In this document: piece by piece, positions 53,333 through 64,000 of the stretch
Layout: every line of letters begins with the position of its first letter
Position numbering within the stretch: the first letter of the stretch is position 1
Origin: JAYEHL01 sp041653935
Lineage (GTDB): Bacteria > Chloroflexota > Dehalococcoidia > E44-bin15
Direction: 5' to 3'
DNA: 64,000 bases
Assembly (NCBI GenBank): GCA_041653935.1
Contig: JBAZEO010000001.1
Location: 992,001-1,056,000 of the forward strand
Notes under the pieces: model-generated
The model's input: the letters and a program-made list of their open reading frames with translations, nothing else
Told to the model about the DNA's origin: nothing
The model's database searches: none
Position numbers and translations under genes: made by a program

Positions 53333-53704
53333 GTGAACAATAAGGAATCCAAAGGCCCCCGAATAAAGACTAACTTAGCCTGCCCTGCATGCGGCAAGTC
53401 ACTCTGGGTTCACTCCCTCAGATACCGGTGGGTTTTGCCTTTTCACTGCCCCTCATGCAAGGCTGAATTACAACTCAATTATCGGCGTAAAGAGGCATTG
53501 ATTGTTATAGTCATTTCGATTGTTGTCGTAGTCGTCGTTTTTTACCTTTTTTCAGCTCTAGCCCCATCATTAAAATGGATAGCACCAATAGTCCTTATCC
53601 TTCTCGCCATCCCATTAGCACTATATGGGCGAGGTAGATGCATTTACTTTTCCTGCAAAGACTCTAAGAAATCTGAAAACCCTTCTATTTTCAGAAACCA
53701 ATAA
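53333..53704 (+). CDS. Zinc-ribbon double-membrane-span protein, unknown
   Basis: A 123-residue protein starting at GTG 53333 (GGAGG with a 5-base gap). Two CxxC pairs (CPACGK and CPSCKA) form a zinc ribbon at residues 18-45; two membrane segments follow (about residues 55-77 and 83-100). It has the look of small zinc-ribbon membrane proteins of unknown function. The TAA stop lies at the edge of repeat R6, so the reading frame ends in the repeat. Confidence 0.65.
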   Translation: MNNKESKGPRIKTNLACPACGKSLWVHSLRYRWVLPFHCPSCKAELQLNYRRKEALIVIVISIVVVVVVFYLFSALAPSLKWIAPIVLILLAIPLALYGRGRCIYFSCKDSKKSENPSIFRNQ

Positions 53705-53795
53705 AGAGGTGCAGGAGACTCATCTCCTGCCAGGGGTTTGGGGGTGCCCCCCAATATAAAAGTCCCCCAACGTATGGGGGATTTAGGGGGTTCGG
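53700..53795 (+). repeat. Palindromic repeat family (copy R6)
   Basis: AATAAAGAGGTGCAGGAG...CATCTCCTGCC, TTTGGGGGTGCCCCCCAA, AGTCCCCCAACGTATGGGGG, TTAGGGGGTTCGG. Nearly identical to the core of R7. Confidence 0.88.
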
Positions 53796-53827
53796 AAAAT
53801 AGCTCCGAGCCGTGTCGACATCCAAAA

Positions 53828-53846
53828 GGGCGAGGCAACCTCGCCC
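53828..53846. repeat. GGGGC-family hairpin
   Basis: GGGCGAGG and CCTCGCCC around a short loop, followed by CTAC. Confidence 0.55.
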
Positions 53847-53871
53847 CTACATTCAAACGGCATTGATGCGC

Positions 53872-53877
53872 TATAAT
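53872..53877 (+). promoter_or_regulatory. -10 box close to the MFS start codon
   Basis: A perfect TATAAT ending 9 bases before ATG 53887. No good -35 is seen. If used, the mRNA would start at or within a few bases of the ATG and have almost no leader. Confidence 0.4.
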
Positions 53878-53886
53878 ATCCCCATC

Positions 53887-55260
53887 ATGCAATCAAGCAA
53901 GACATCCGTATTGATAGCCACTACCCTCGGCGCATTCCTGACGCCCTTCATGGGCTCGGCGCTGAACGTGGCCGTCCCCGCCATTAGCCAGGAATTTGGG
54001 ATGACCGCCACCACCCAGCCCTGGATCAGCAACTCCTACCTCATCGCATCCCTGACCTTCCTGCTCCCCTTCGGCAGGCTGGCCGACATCTACGGCAGGA
54101 AAAAGATTTTCACATGGGGCATCGTGGTGTTCACCGTCTTTTCGCTCCTTACCGCTCTGTCCAACTCAACGGAGATGTTCTTCGCCTTCCGCGTGCTGCA
54201 GGGGATAAGCGGCGCCATGATTCTGGGCACCAGCGTAGCCTTGCTTACATCAGCCTACCCGCCGCAGGAGCGGGGGCGTGTGCTGGGCATCAACGTGGCT
54301 TCGATATATTTCGGCCTCTCCGTAGGACCGGTGCTCGGCGGCGTGCTGGTAGATCACTTCGGCTGGAAGAGCATTTTCTTAGCTATCCTGCCGGTATGCC
54401 TCATCGCGCTGGCCCTGATAATCTGGAAGCTCAAAGGCGAATGGGCCACCGCTAAAGGAGAGAAGTTCGATCCGGTCGGAGCCGTCATCTACAGCGTCAC
54501 CATCATTGCCCTCATGTGCGGCCTCTCCCTTCTACCCGGATTATGGAGTGCGGGACTTATCCCAGCCGGTGTCCTGGCACTGGCCGGATTCGTATGGTAT
54601 GAGATGAAGTCGCGCAGCCCCCTCCTTGACATCAATCTTTTCCGACGCAACACCACCTTCGCCTTCTCCAGCCTGGCCGCGCTGATTAACTATGCCGCCA
54701 CCTTTGCCATTTCCTTCCTTCTCAGCATTTACCTGATAAACATTAAGGGATACAGCCCGACAATCGCCGGCTACATACTGGTGACACAGCCGGTGTTCCA
54801 GGCCATTTTCGCCCCGATAGCCGGCCGCCTCTCGGACAGGATAGAGCCACGGATAATCGCATCGACAGGTATGGCGATCACCGTCATCGGGCTCGCTCTG
54901 CTGGTATTTGTCAGAGAGACGACGTCGCTGGGACTAATCATCGGCGGGCAGGCGCTCCTCGGTCTCGGCTTCGGGCTGTTCACCTCGCCCAACACCAACG
55001 CCATCATGAGCTCGGTTGAAAACAGGTTGTACGGGGTAGCCGCGTCCACGGTAGCCACCATGCGCCAGACCGGCATGACCATGAGTATGGGCATCGTCAA
55101 CGTGCTTTTCGCCGTCTACATCGGGAGCACACAGATGACATCCGAGAACCCGGACGCGTTCATGCAGAGCTTCAAGGTCGCCTTCATCATCTTCGCCTGC
55201 CTGTGCTTTGCCGGCATCTTCGCCTCGCTGGCCCGCGGCAAGATGCGCCGGGAGACGTAA
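53887..55260 (+). CDS. MFS drug/solute exporter, DHA2 (14-helix) type
   Basis: A 457-residue membrane protein starting at ATG 53887 (MQSSKTSVL). Helix 1 begins ATTLGAFLTPFMGSALNVAVP with the motif D1-like segment of DHA2 exporters; motif A is GRLADIYGRKKIFTWG; the motif C-like segment is GLSVGPVLGGVLVDHFGWKSIF. Relatives export toxic compounds or metabolites using the proton gradient. It is placed next to an OYE-like gene, within a block that interrupts the arg cluster. Substrate unknown. Confidence 0.9.
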   Translation: MQSSKTSVLIATTLGAFLTPFMGSALNVAVPAISQEFGMTATTQPWISNSYLIASLTFLLPFGRLADIYGRKKIFTWGIVVFTVFSLLTALSNSTEMFFAFRVLQGISGAMILGTSVALLTSAYPPQERGRVLGINVASIYFGLSVGPVLGGVLVDHFGWKSIFLAILPVCLIALALIIWKLKGEWATAKGEKFDPVGAVIYSVTIIALMCGLSLLPGLWSAGLIPAGVLALAGFVWYEMKSRSPLLDINLFRRNTTFAFSSLAALINYAATFAISFLLSIYLINIKGYSPTIAGYILVTQPVFQAIFAPIAGRLSDRIEPRIIASTGMAITVIGLALLVFVRETTSLGLIIGGQALLGLGFGLFTSPNTNAIMSSVENRLYGVAASTVATMRQTGMTMSMGIVNVLFAVYIGSTQMTSENPDAFMQSFKVAFIIFACLCFAGIFASLARGKMRRET

Positions 55261-55314
55261 GGGCACAGCCCATTATTCAGACAGTCAATACAAAGGTAAA
55301 GTTAGAGGTAGAAC

Positions 55315-56535
55315 ATGACAGAAGTAAAACCAAGCTACACTGCTCTCTTCGAACCAGCGCAATTGGCCAACTTGCAGGTAAAGAATCGCTTTGTTCGCTC
55401 TGCAACATATGAAGGCATGGCTACAGAAGCAGGTCAAGTTACTGATGGCGTCGTAAAGTTGTATCGGAATCTGGCTAGAGGAGATGTAGGTTTGATCATA
55501 TCAGGATACTTTTACGTTCATCCTCTAGGACGTTCATACAAGCATCAACTTGGCATTCATGACGATGGGATGATTCCCGGTCTGAAGAAAATTGTTGAGT
55601 CGGTACATCAAGAAGGCGGCAAGATGGTGTTTCAACTGGCCCACGCGGGAAGGCAAACCACAAAGTCGGTTATTGGACAGACTCCTATCGCTCCTTCAGG
55701 TGAAGGCAGAGACCCGGTCAATTTCGTGAAGCCGAAGAAGATGACGGAAGAGCAGATCAGAGAAGTCATCCAGGCTTTTGGGAAAGCCGCCAGGCGCGCG
55801 ATCGAAGCTGGTGCAGACGGAGTCCAGATACACGCAGCTCACGGCTACCTGATCAATCAGTTCTTGTCGCCCTTCTTCAACAGAAGAGCCGATGATTGGG
55901 GTGGTTCGGATGAGAATCGCTTCCGCTTCCTAAGAGAGATCGTTTTGGAGACGAGGAGAGTACTACCAAAAGGAATGCCCATTCTAGTGAAGCTCACCAC
56001 TAACGACCACACCCCTCAAGAAGGAGTGACTCCTCCTCTTGCCAGAAGGTACGCCAAGTGGCTGGCCGAAATGGGGATCGATGGATTGGAGCTGAGCTGT
56101 GGCTCAGCAATATATTCAACATGGAACATGTCTCGGGGCGAAGTACCTATTCGCGAGCTTTTAAGAAGTCTCCCTTGGTGGGAGAAGCCCTTGGGGAAGA
56201 TCTTTCTGGGCCGCATGGTTGGGAAGTATGATCTGCAAGAGGGATACAACCTTGCTGCAGCACAGATAGTCAAACCTGCTGTTGGGGAAGTGCCTGTGTT
56301 CCTGGTGGGCGGACTACGCAGGGTATCCCACATGGAGGAAATACTGGAGAAAGGATATGCAGATTTCATATCCATGAGTCGTCCGTTCATCAGAGAGCCC
56401 TCCTTTGTGAAAAAAATCAAGGAAGGGAAAACGAGCGCTGCTTCCTGTATTTCCTGCAACAAGTGTCTCGCTGCTGTTGTAAACGATATGCCTATTCGGT
56501 GCTATGCGAAGGGTTCTCTAAACAAGTCAGATTAG
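55315..56535 (+). CDS. Short OYE-type NADH:flavin oxidoreductase, Cys-motif but no FAD domain
   Basis: A 406-residue FMN barrel protein (LFEPAQLANLQVKNRFVRSAT; VQIHAAHGYLINQFLSP). It ends soon after the Cys motif CISCNKC with a further Cys 11 residues on (CISCNKCLAAVV). It thus keeps the Fe-S-like cysteines but lacks the FAD/NAD half of the two larger OYE proteins in this window. Codon use is AT-richer than in the neighbours (many AGA, GAA, TCA), suggesting transfer. An MFS gene is 54 bases upstream. Confidence 0.88.
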   Translation: MTEVKPSYTALFEPAQLANLQVKNRFVRSATYEGMATEAGQVTDGVVKLYRNLARGDVGLIISGYFYVHPLGRSYKHQLGIHDDGMIPGLKKIVESVHQEGGKMVFQLAHAGRQTTKSVIGQTPIAPSGEGRDPVNFVKPKKMTEEQIREVIQAFGKAARRAIEAGADGVQIHAAHGYLINQFLSPFFNRRADDWGGSDENRFRFLREIVLETRRVLPKGMPILVKLTTNDHTPQEGVTPPLARRYAKWLAEMGIDGLELSCGSAIYSTWNMSRGEVPIRELLRSLPWWEKPLGKIFLGRMVGKYDLQEGYNLAAAQIVKPAVGEVPVFLVGGLRRVSHMEEILEKGYADFISMSRPFIREPSFVKKIKEGKTSAASCISCNKCLAAVVNDMPIRCYAKGSLNKSD

Positions 56536-56654
56536 TGATAGCAAATCACCACGAAAAAATACGTCTCTGGCATATAGGTTCTTCCATATGCTTGAGGAGA
56601 AATAATGGCGAAAGAAGACCAGGTGTCAATGAACAAAGACGGGAGTAAGGAAAT

Positions 56655-57842
56655 TTAAGTCGTATACTCGCTATTGATCGCCACGTACTCCGCAGAAAGG
56701 TCGCAGCCCCACGCCGTAGCTGAGTGCTTCCCCCCGTTGAGCGCCACTCGAACCTTGACCTCATCCTTGCCCATGGCCGCGCTCGCAACCTTCTTGTTAA
56801 ACGGAACGGGTTCGCCGGAAGACATGAGCTGCATGTCAGCCAGATAGAGGTCGACCTTCTTGGGATTGAATTCGGCCCCGCTTCTCCCCAGCGCCGCTAT
56901 GATGCGCCCCCAGTTCGGGTCGCGCCCGTGCACGGCAGTCTTAACCAGCGGGGAGCCGACGATGGTGCGTGCGGCTATGCGCGCGTCGGCCAGCGTTTTC
57001 GCGCCTTCGACTGTGACTTCGATCAATCGAGTCGCGCCCTCGCCGTCGGCGGCGATGCTGCGCGCTAAATAAATACAAACTTTCGACAGAGCCTCTGCGA
57101 ACGCTTTCTCCGCCTTTGTTCCCGCCTTGACCGCGCCGCCGGCGCCGTTGGCCAGAATCAGCACAGTATCATTGGTGCTGGTATCGCCATCGACGGTAAT
57201 CATATTAAGCGACGCGTCGACCGCCTCGCCCAGCAAGCGATCGAGCAATCGAGCGTTGATCTTCGCATCGGTCGTCAGGAAGGACAGCATGGTGGCCATG
57301 TCCGGGTGTATCATGCCCGCGCCCTTGGCTATCCCCGCGACCGTGAATCCATACTCATCGCAGGAGACCGCGATCTCCTTGGGATGCGTATCCGTGGTCA
57401 TGATAGCGCGCGCCAGCTCGTGCCCGCCGCTCGCCGACATCTCCATCATCATAGCGCCCGCCTCGATCTTATCGACAGGCAGCTTAACACCGATGACGCC
57501 GGTGCTGGCCACCAGCACGGTGTCGTCAGGGATATCGAGCTTCATCGCCGCAGCCTGCGCCATAGCCCTGGCGTCCTTCATCCCCTGCGCTCCGGTGCAG
57601 GCGTTGGCGCAGCCGGAGTTGACGATGACCGCCTGCGCCTTGCCCGACGATAAACGATCCTGGCACCACTGCACGGGCGCAGCTTTGATGCGGTTCTTTG
57701 TAAATCGGCCGGCGACGGCGCAAGGCTTCTCGGAAAATAAAATGCCGAGGTCCAACCTGCCTTTATACTTTATCTCGGCGGCAGCCGCCCCGGCGAGGAA
57801 TCCCTTTGGAGAGGTTATTGTTCCGTTACGTAAATTTTTCAC
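56655..57842 (-). CDS. argJ: Bifunctional ornithine acetyltransferase/N-acetylglutamate synthase
   Basis: A 395-residue autoprocessing enzyme that recycles the acetyl group from N-acetylornithine to glutamate. The cleavage site lies in the conserved KGAGMIHPDMATMLSFLTTD segment (residues about 171-190), where Thr is the new N-terminal nucleophile; ITVDGDTSTNDTVLILANG is typical. It is on the same strand as argB-argD but 3.5 kb away. The plus-strand block 53333-56535 separates them. Confidence 0.95.
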   Translation of the reverse strand: MKNLRNGTITSPKGFLAGAAAAEIKYKGRLDLGILFSEKPCAVAGRFTKNRIKAAPVQWCQDRLSSGKAQAVIVNSGCANACTGAQGMKDARAMAQAAAMKLDIPDDTVLVASTGVIGVKLPVDKIEAGAMMMEMSASGGHELARAIMTTDTHPKEIAVSCDEYGFTVAGIAKGAGMIHPDMATMLSFLTTDAKINARLLDRLLGEAVDASLNMITVDGDTSTNDTVLILANGAGGAVKAGTKAEKAFAEALSKVCIYLARSIAADGEGATRLIEVTVEGAKTLADARIAARTIVGSPLVKTAVHGRDPNWGRIIAALGRSGAEFNPKKVDLYLADMQLMSSGEPVPFNKKVASAAMGKDEVKVRVALNGGKHSATAWGCDLSAEYVAINSEYTT

Positions 57843-57884
57843 AAGCGCAATATATCATAGGAAGGATGGCAACGCAAGAAGAAG

Positions 57885-57904
57885 GGGCGTATCGCGATAC
57901 GCCC
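57885..57904. repeat. 20-bp perfect palindrome of the GGGGC hairpin family
   Basis: GGGCGTATCGCGATACGCCC (57885-57904), preceded by G. The 57843-58239 spacer holds only this, repeat R7 and the next promoter. Confidence 0.65.
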
Positions 57905-57981
57905 GCTCTGGATTTCGACCTCTGCCGGAATGACGGGTACGAACTCACCCCAGCCCTCTCTAGTACAAAGAGAGGTTAGCT

Positions 57982-58114
57982 TAAGAAAGAGGTGCAGGAG
58001 ACTCATCTCCTGCCAGGGGTTTGGGGGTGTCCCCCAATTTTTATGTCCCCCAACGTATGGGGGACTATCAGGGGGTTCGGTTATTGTTTCCCCCTTTCAA
58101 GGGGGACTCCAGGA
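57982..58114 (+). repeat. Palindromic repeat family (copy R7, long form)
   Basis: AAGAAAGAGGTGCAGGAG...CATCTCCTGCC, TTTGGGGGTGTCCCCCAA, TGTCCCCCAACGTATGGGGG, CAGGGGGTTCGG, then a tail TTTCCCCCTTTCAAGGGGGA shared with R5. Confidence 0.88.
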
Positions 58115-58166
58115 GATTAAACAACTAATTGATACACCCACCCATCGTGTCAGGGCTTGCATGACG

Positions 58167-58175
58167 TGGTATAAT
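58167..58175 (+). promoter_or_regulatory. Extended -10 promoter of the CARDB lipoprotein gene
   Basis: TGGTATAAT (58167-58175), an extended -10. No obvious -35. Confidence 0.5.
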
Positions 58176-58239
58176 ATCGCAATATCCTTTTGGCAGGGAA
58201 ACAACCCTGAGAGGGTATATATACTATGGAAGGTGAGTT

Positions 58240-59073
58240 ATGAGGATCGGAAAGTTCATTTTGGTATTATTAATGGCTGTCCTGCTTACCACCGCTGTCG
58301 CGTGCGGAGAAGGTGAGGAGGAAGCTACCCCCACACCGGCGCCCACGGCAGTTCCCACCCCTACACCTGTACCAACGCTGCCGGATTTAACAGTCACCAG
58401 CATCACCTTTGATCCAGCGATAGGATGCGAAGGCGCGCCGGTCCAGGTGGCGGTCACGATCCAGAACCAGGGCACCCTGCTGTCAAATGCCTGCTACTGG
58501 TCATGGCAATTGTTCACAGGAAGCGTAACCCTGGTAAACACCCTGCCCAGTCTGCCGCCGGGCGGCACTATTGTGGTACATACTGAACTGGCCCTGGCCG
58601 ACGACATCACCGGCACTTTTAACACCACAGCTATAGTAGACTCGATGTCAGGGATCGCCGAGATCAACGAAAGCGACAACGATTTCATACAACCGCTTAC
58701 GGTGAGCCTGTGCGACTTCGAGGCCAGCTACAACGCGGACAAGAGCAGTATTCAGACTGCCGTAGATGCGTATATGACCAGCCATAACGGTTCCATGCCA
58801 TTAACCAGCAACTCGGTACAACTCAACTATCCCTCGGGCACATATGCTATCATCGACATTTGCGCTTTGATTGGAGACGGGGAACTGCTGGACGCGGTGC
58901 CTGCAAGCTGCATGGACGGCTCCTTCGACAACTGCGCGGCAAGTACCTGCGCCTGTAAGCAGAACGCCCGCTATATCTGGCTAGTGAACGGCGCCGGTAG
59001 TGTGCTTTCCACTTGCATAGGCGGCGACTGCGACACCAACTTCGCCGACGGCTATCAGGGCGTCTGGCCATAA
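58240..59073 (+). CDS. CARDB-type lipoprotein with a pseudopilin-like C-terminal domain
   Basis: A 277-residue exported protein. A lipoprotein signal ends in TTAVAC (about residue 22), followed by a Thr/Pro linker (about residues 28-48), a CARDB-like adhesion domain (LPDLTVTSITFDP, then IVDSMSGIAEINESDNDF, residues about 48-150) and a Cys-rich C-terminal domain beginning CDFEASYNADKSSIQTAVDA. That domain is related to the protein at 59282 and to 6361, and ends DGYQGVWP. Cysteines are numerous and may form disulfides. A cell-surface or pilus-associated role is plausible, but it is inference. Confidence 0.75.
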   Translation: MRIGKFILVLLMAVLLTTAVACGEGEEEATPTPAPTAVPTPTPVPTLPDLTVTSITFDPAIGCEGAPVQVAVTIQNQGTLLSNACYWSWQLFTGSVTLVNTLPSLPPGGTIVVHTELALADDITGTFNTTAIVDSMSGIAEINESDNDFIQPLTVSLCDFEASYNADKSSIQTAVDAYMTSHNGSMPLTSNSVQLNYPSGTYAIIDICALIGDGELLDAVPASCMDGSFDNCAASTCACKQNARYIWLVNGAGSVLSTCIGGDCDTNFADGYQGVWP

Positions 59074-59139
59074 ACTGAATAATGAAACGGCTTAAAAGCT
59101 AGCATTAAGAATGCTGTAACAGAATATCGTGAGGTTAAC

Positions 59140-59175
59140 AACGGCTCCGCTGCCCGCTATGGACAGGGAGCCGTT
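59140..59175 (+). terminator. Hairpin after the CARDB lipoprotein gene
   Basis: AACGGCTCC (59140-59148) pairs with GGAGCCGTT (59167-59175). It lacks a T-run, so termination is uncertain. Confidence 0.35.
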
Positions 59176-59221
59176 ATCGTTGATAACGAACAGCGATATT
59201 TGATAGACACTTGCGCCTGCC

Positions 59222-59248
59222 GATGGCTATCAGGGCGTCTGGCCGTGA
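59222..59248 (+). pseudogene. Relic of a third pseudopilin-like domain
   Basis: The bases encode DGYQGVWP followed by TGA, matching the last eight residues of both flanking genes. No open frame extends upstream from it in register. It is probably a leftover from tandem duplication or recombination. Confidence 0.6.
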
Positions 59249-59254
59249 TATAAT
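59246..59254 (+). promoter_or_regulatory. Extended -10 promoter of the downstream pseudopilin-like gene
   Basis: TGATATAAT (59246-59254). Its TG is supplied by the stop codon of the relic. The next ATG is 28 bases on. Confidence 0.5.
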
Positions 59255-59281
59255 CGATGTGTCAACCGGAGCTTGTGAACG

Positions 59282-59725
59282 ATGCGCTTGATCAAGAGTT
59301 GGAAAACCAGGGTTACGACGATTCTCATCATCGCCGTAGTGGTCACCGTGTACTGGTTCACCATGTGGAACACGACTTCCAACAAAGAATATAGCGAAGT
59401 CGTCGATATATTAACCACCGAGGTAATGGAATACAAAGCCCACCATGAGGATAACCTGCCGGTCTCCGGCCTGAACACCTCGCTGGAGGACCCCGCCGGA
59501 ACTTACTTCATAATCGATATCTGCGCGCTGATGAACTATGTGCCGGACGGCTTCGCCGCGGTGGATGGGGATAGCAACGATAACTGCGATGCGGGGGGCT
59601 GCCAGTGCGACACCAACGCCAGCTATATCTGGCTGCTCGATTCATATGGTAAAGTATTCTCAAGGTGCGTAGGCGATAAATGCAGTTTCAACGAGTCCGA
59701 TGGCTACCAGGGCGTCTGGCCATAG
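59282..59725 (+). CDS. Membrane-anchored pseudopilin-like Cys-rich protein
   Basis: A 147-residue protein with one N-terminal membrane segment (about residues 10-30), then an exported domain homologous to the C-terminal domain of the CARDB lipoprotein. Shared blocks: GTYFIIDICALM versus GTYAIIDICALI, a NDNCDAGGCQCDTNASYIWL-type block, RCVGDKC, and the ending DGYQGVWP. Conserved cysteines suggest disulfides outside the cell. Together with 6361 it forms a small local family. Function unknown. Confidence 0.7.
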   Translation: MRLIKSWKTRVTTILIIAVVVTVYWFTMWNTTSNKEYSEVVDILTTEVMEYKAHHEDNLPVSGLNTSLEDPAGTYFIIDICALMNYVPDGFAAVDGDSNDNCDAGGCQCDTNASYIWLLDSYGKVFSRCVGDKCSFNESDGYQGVWP

Positions 59726-59827
59726 GCTCAGGGGAATCGCTATCCAAACCCCCTATATCCCCCATGCGTTGGCCCTTCCATGATAGGTGCTATATGGAAG
59801 TATTTTCTTTTTGTCTCCCTCCCTCTG

Positions 59828-59892
59828 ACTCCCTCCCATCAAGGGAGGGAGAACTTACTTCCCCCTCTTTATGAAAGAGGGGGTTAGGGGGA
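59828..59892. repeat. Hairpin-rich spacer
   Basis: TCCCTCCCATCAAGGGAGGGA, then CCCCCTCTTTATGAAAGAGGGGG, two hairpins that resemble parts of the larger palindromic repeats. No gene is seen in 59726-59946. Confidence 0.5.
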
Positions 59893-59903
59893 GTTCGCAT
59901 CCG

Positions 59904-59950
59904 TCATTATCCGATCATGTAGGGGCAATCCTTGTGATTGCCCACCCTAT
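59904..59950 (+). repeat. 47-bp interspersed repeat, copy 2
   Basis: The match of 51056-51102, with a GGGCAATC/GATTGCCC hairpin at 59923-59943. Its end contains the stop codon of the diaminopimelate dehydrogenase gene. Confidence 0.62.
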
Positions 59951-60924
59951 ACAAAATGACTTCTCAATTCCTCGGAGGAATGCGGGCTGTAGAAAGCAGG
60001 CGGGATATCAAGCATCGTGAACGCCCCTGCCTGCCCCTGCTTCTTCAGCCTGTAAGCGGCACGCGCACACGCGACCAGTACGCTCCCTGTGAACCCCGGA
60101 TTCGATTCCAGCTTGCAGCTGTACTCAAGTATCTGCCTGCTGCCCTTGCCGACGAGTCCCGAGGTCAGCACAAAACCGCCGTGCGGATAGGTGGAATGCT
60201 CGGCGGCCATCTCCTTTTCGCTGATGAAAACAACATCTGTATCGTAGTCGGCGTAGTAGTTGGGCATGGTAACGATTTCACGCCTGATCTTTTCCTTGTC
60301 CGCACCTTTCTTGGCGACCACATACACCAGCCTCTTGTGCATCTGCCGCTTGGTGAAATCCGGCGTCTTGCCGCTCCTCACCTTCTCTATGGCTGACTCG
60401 ATTGGCAGAGTATACTGGCGTGCATCAGCAACCCCCTCCACCTTCCGCGCTGCGTCGGAATGCCCCTGGCTCACGCCCGGCCCCCAGAAAGTGAACCCCT
60501 TGCCTCCTGGCAGGAAGGCATGGCCCATCGCCCTCTCAATGGAGAAAATACCGGGGTCCCACCCCGCGGAGACTATCGATACGCTCCCGTTACTTTTAGC
60601 AATAGCGTCGATTTTCTTGAAGTAGCGCGGGATATCGGCATGCGTGTCGAAGCTGTCAACGGTGCTGAACCTCTTTGCGAACATCGGCCCCTGAACAGGC
60701 ACATCATCCTTTGAGCCGCCGCACAGTATGGCCACATCGACCTTCATTCCCTTTGGCAAAGTGAACTTCTCGGTATTCATCACCTCGACACCCTTCAACT
60801 GCTTCGCCACCTGCTCCGGCCGTCTGGAAAACGCCGCCACCAGCTTCATATCAGCGCTATTTCTCAGCGCCGCGATGACCCCGCGCCCCACATTGCCGTA
60901 TCCAACAATCGCTATGTTTATCAC
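59947..60924 (-). CDS. ddh: meso-Diaminopimelate D-dehydrogenase
   Basis: A 325-residue NADPH-dependent enzyme that makes meso-diaminopimelate from tetrahydrodipicolinate in one step, for lysine and possibly peptidoglycan. GTG 60924 is chosen because AGGAGG lies 6 bases upstream; it gives MINIAIVGYGNVGRGV, a nucleotide-binding start. Family motifs: LCGGSKDDVPVQGP, VDSFDTHADIPRY, SAGWDPGIFSIER and GPGVSQGHSDAARKVEGV. The gene's stop codon lies inside the 47-bp repeat. Confidence 0.92.
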   Translation of the reverse strand: MINIAIVGYGNVGRGVIAALRNSADMKLVAAFSRRPEQVAKQLKGVEVMNTEKFTLPKGMKVDVAILCGGSKDDVPVQGPMFAKRFSTVDSFDTHADIPRYFKKIDAIAKSNGSVSIVSAGWDPGIFSIERAMGHAFLPGGKGFTFWGPGVSQGHSDAARKVEGVADARQYTLPIESAIEKVRSGKTPDFTKRQMHKRLVYVVAKKGADKEKIRREIVTMPNYYADYDTDVVFISEKEMAAEHSTYPHGGFVLTSGLVGKGSRQILEYSCKLESNPGFTGSVLVACARAAYRLKKQGQAGAFTMLDIPPAFYSPHSSEELRSHFV

Positions 60925-61032
60925 ATTCACCCTCCTGACACTCAACAGGTAAAAGGTAACCAATTACAACGATGAGCATTATACCAGAAATCACTCACAT
61001 CAATAGGTCAACTGCATGTTAGTTAAAATATA

Positions 61033-61069
61033 AAAAGCCCTAAAACTCATTTCGAGAATCAGGGCTTTT
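61033..61069 (-). terminator. Terminator of the 23S-tRNA transcript
   Basis: AAAAGCCCT (61033-61041) and AGGGCTTTT (61061-61069) form the stem; read on the minus strand it is followed by TATATTTT. Confidence 0.8.
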
Positions 61070-61084
61070 CGGCTTGATTCCTTG

Positions 61085-61101
61085 GTAGCGGGAGTTGGAT
61101 T
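61085..61101 (-). repeat. Duplicate of the 3' end of tRNA-fMet
   Basis: The 17 bases GTAGCGGGAGTTGGATT repeat those at 61141-61157, the end of the tRNA gene, 56 bp away in direct orientation. It then diverges. Confidence 0.75.
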
Positions 61102-61141
61102 TCGGTACTTACAACACTTCCGCTGCCGTTACTAGTAAAAG

Positions 61142-61213
<72 letters not shown>

Positions 61214-61264
61214 GTACTCCCGAATATAATCGCGATGAATCTAAGTATACCCAACTCTTAGTGT

Positions 61265-64000
<2,736 letters not shown>

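Overview
The window reads as a chromosomal segment of an anaerobic bacterium, most probably a Chloroflexota member of the Dehalococcoidia type. This is an inference from gene content and style: GatC-GatA, Lrp-type regulator next to an aminotransferase, unlinked rRNA organisation, several class III CoA-transferases and Old-Yellow-Enzyme (OYE) type Fe-S flavoproteins, and many small intergenic hairpin repeats. There is no prophage, insertion sequence or CRISPR array. Both strands are used in short operons.

Layout. 1-12.1 kb: the end of an electron-transfer flavoprotein alpha gene, a tiny Cys/Lys-rich ORF between a promoter and a terminator, an EF-G-like GTPase with altered motifs, gatC-gatA, a seven-bladed beta-propeller lipoprotein, a short pseudopilin-like protein, a methyltransferase, an Lrp regulator plus aminotransferase, and trpS-suhB-like on the minus strand. 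12.2-17.2 kb: a response regulator/histidine kinase pair, a small secreted protein and a MacB-type ABC exporter. Three promoters here share an 11-bp-phased TTTAC direct repeat at the same distance from an extended -10, which points to a self-contained regulon.

17.2-37.2 kb: a catabolic region with two large OYE/FAD/4Fe-4S flavoproteins, three SDR dehydrogenases, three class III CoA-transferase genes (two separate, one a double-length fusion), a TetR repressor with a likely operator on a near-consensus promoter, two gamma-carbonic-anhydrase-like proteins, a BaiN/HI0933-type flavoprotein and a radical SAM protein. The enzyme set resembles toolkits that activate an acid as a CoA thioester and then oxidise or reduce the ring or chain (compare bai and cai/paa clusters). 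The substrate is unknown.

37.2-61 kb: housekeeping genes (argS, recG, a FakA-like kinase, rpmB), a KimA-like permease with a duplicated N-terminal module, and an arginine cluster (argB-argD, argG-argH-rpe, and argJ). The arginine cluster is split by a plus-strand block holding a zinc-ribbon membrane protein, an MFS exporter and a short OYE. After it come two related lipoprotein/pseudopilin-like genes with a relic of a third copy, and a diaminopimelate dehydrogenase. 61-64 kb: initiator tRNA and most of a 23S rRNA on the minus strand, with no 5S between or directly after them.

A palindromic repeat family of about 95-130 bp occurs seven times from 16 to 58 kb, mostly just after genes. One copy is read through as the C-terminus of the radical SAM protein.
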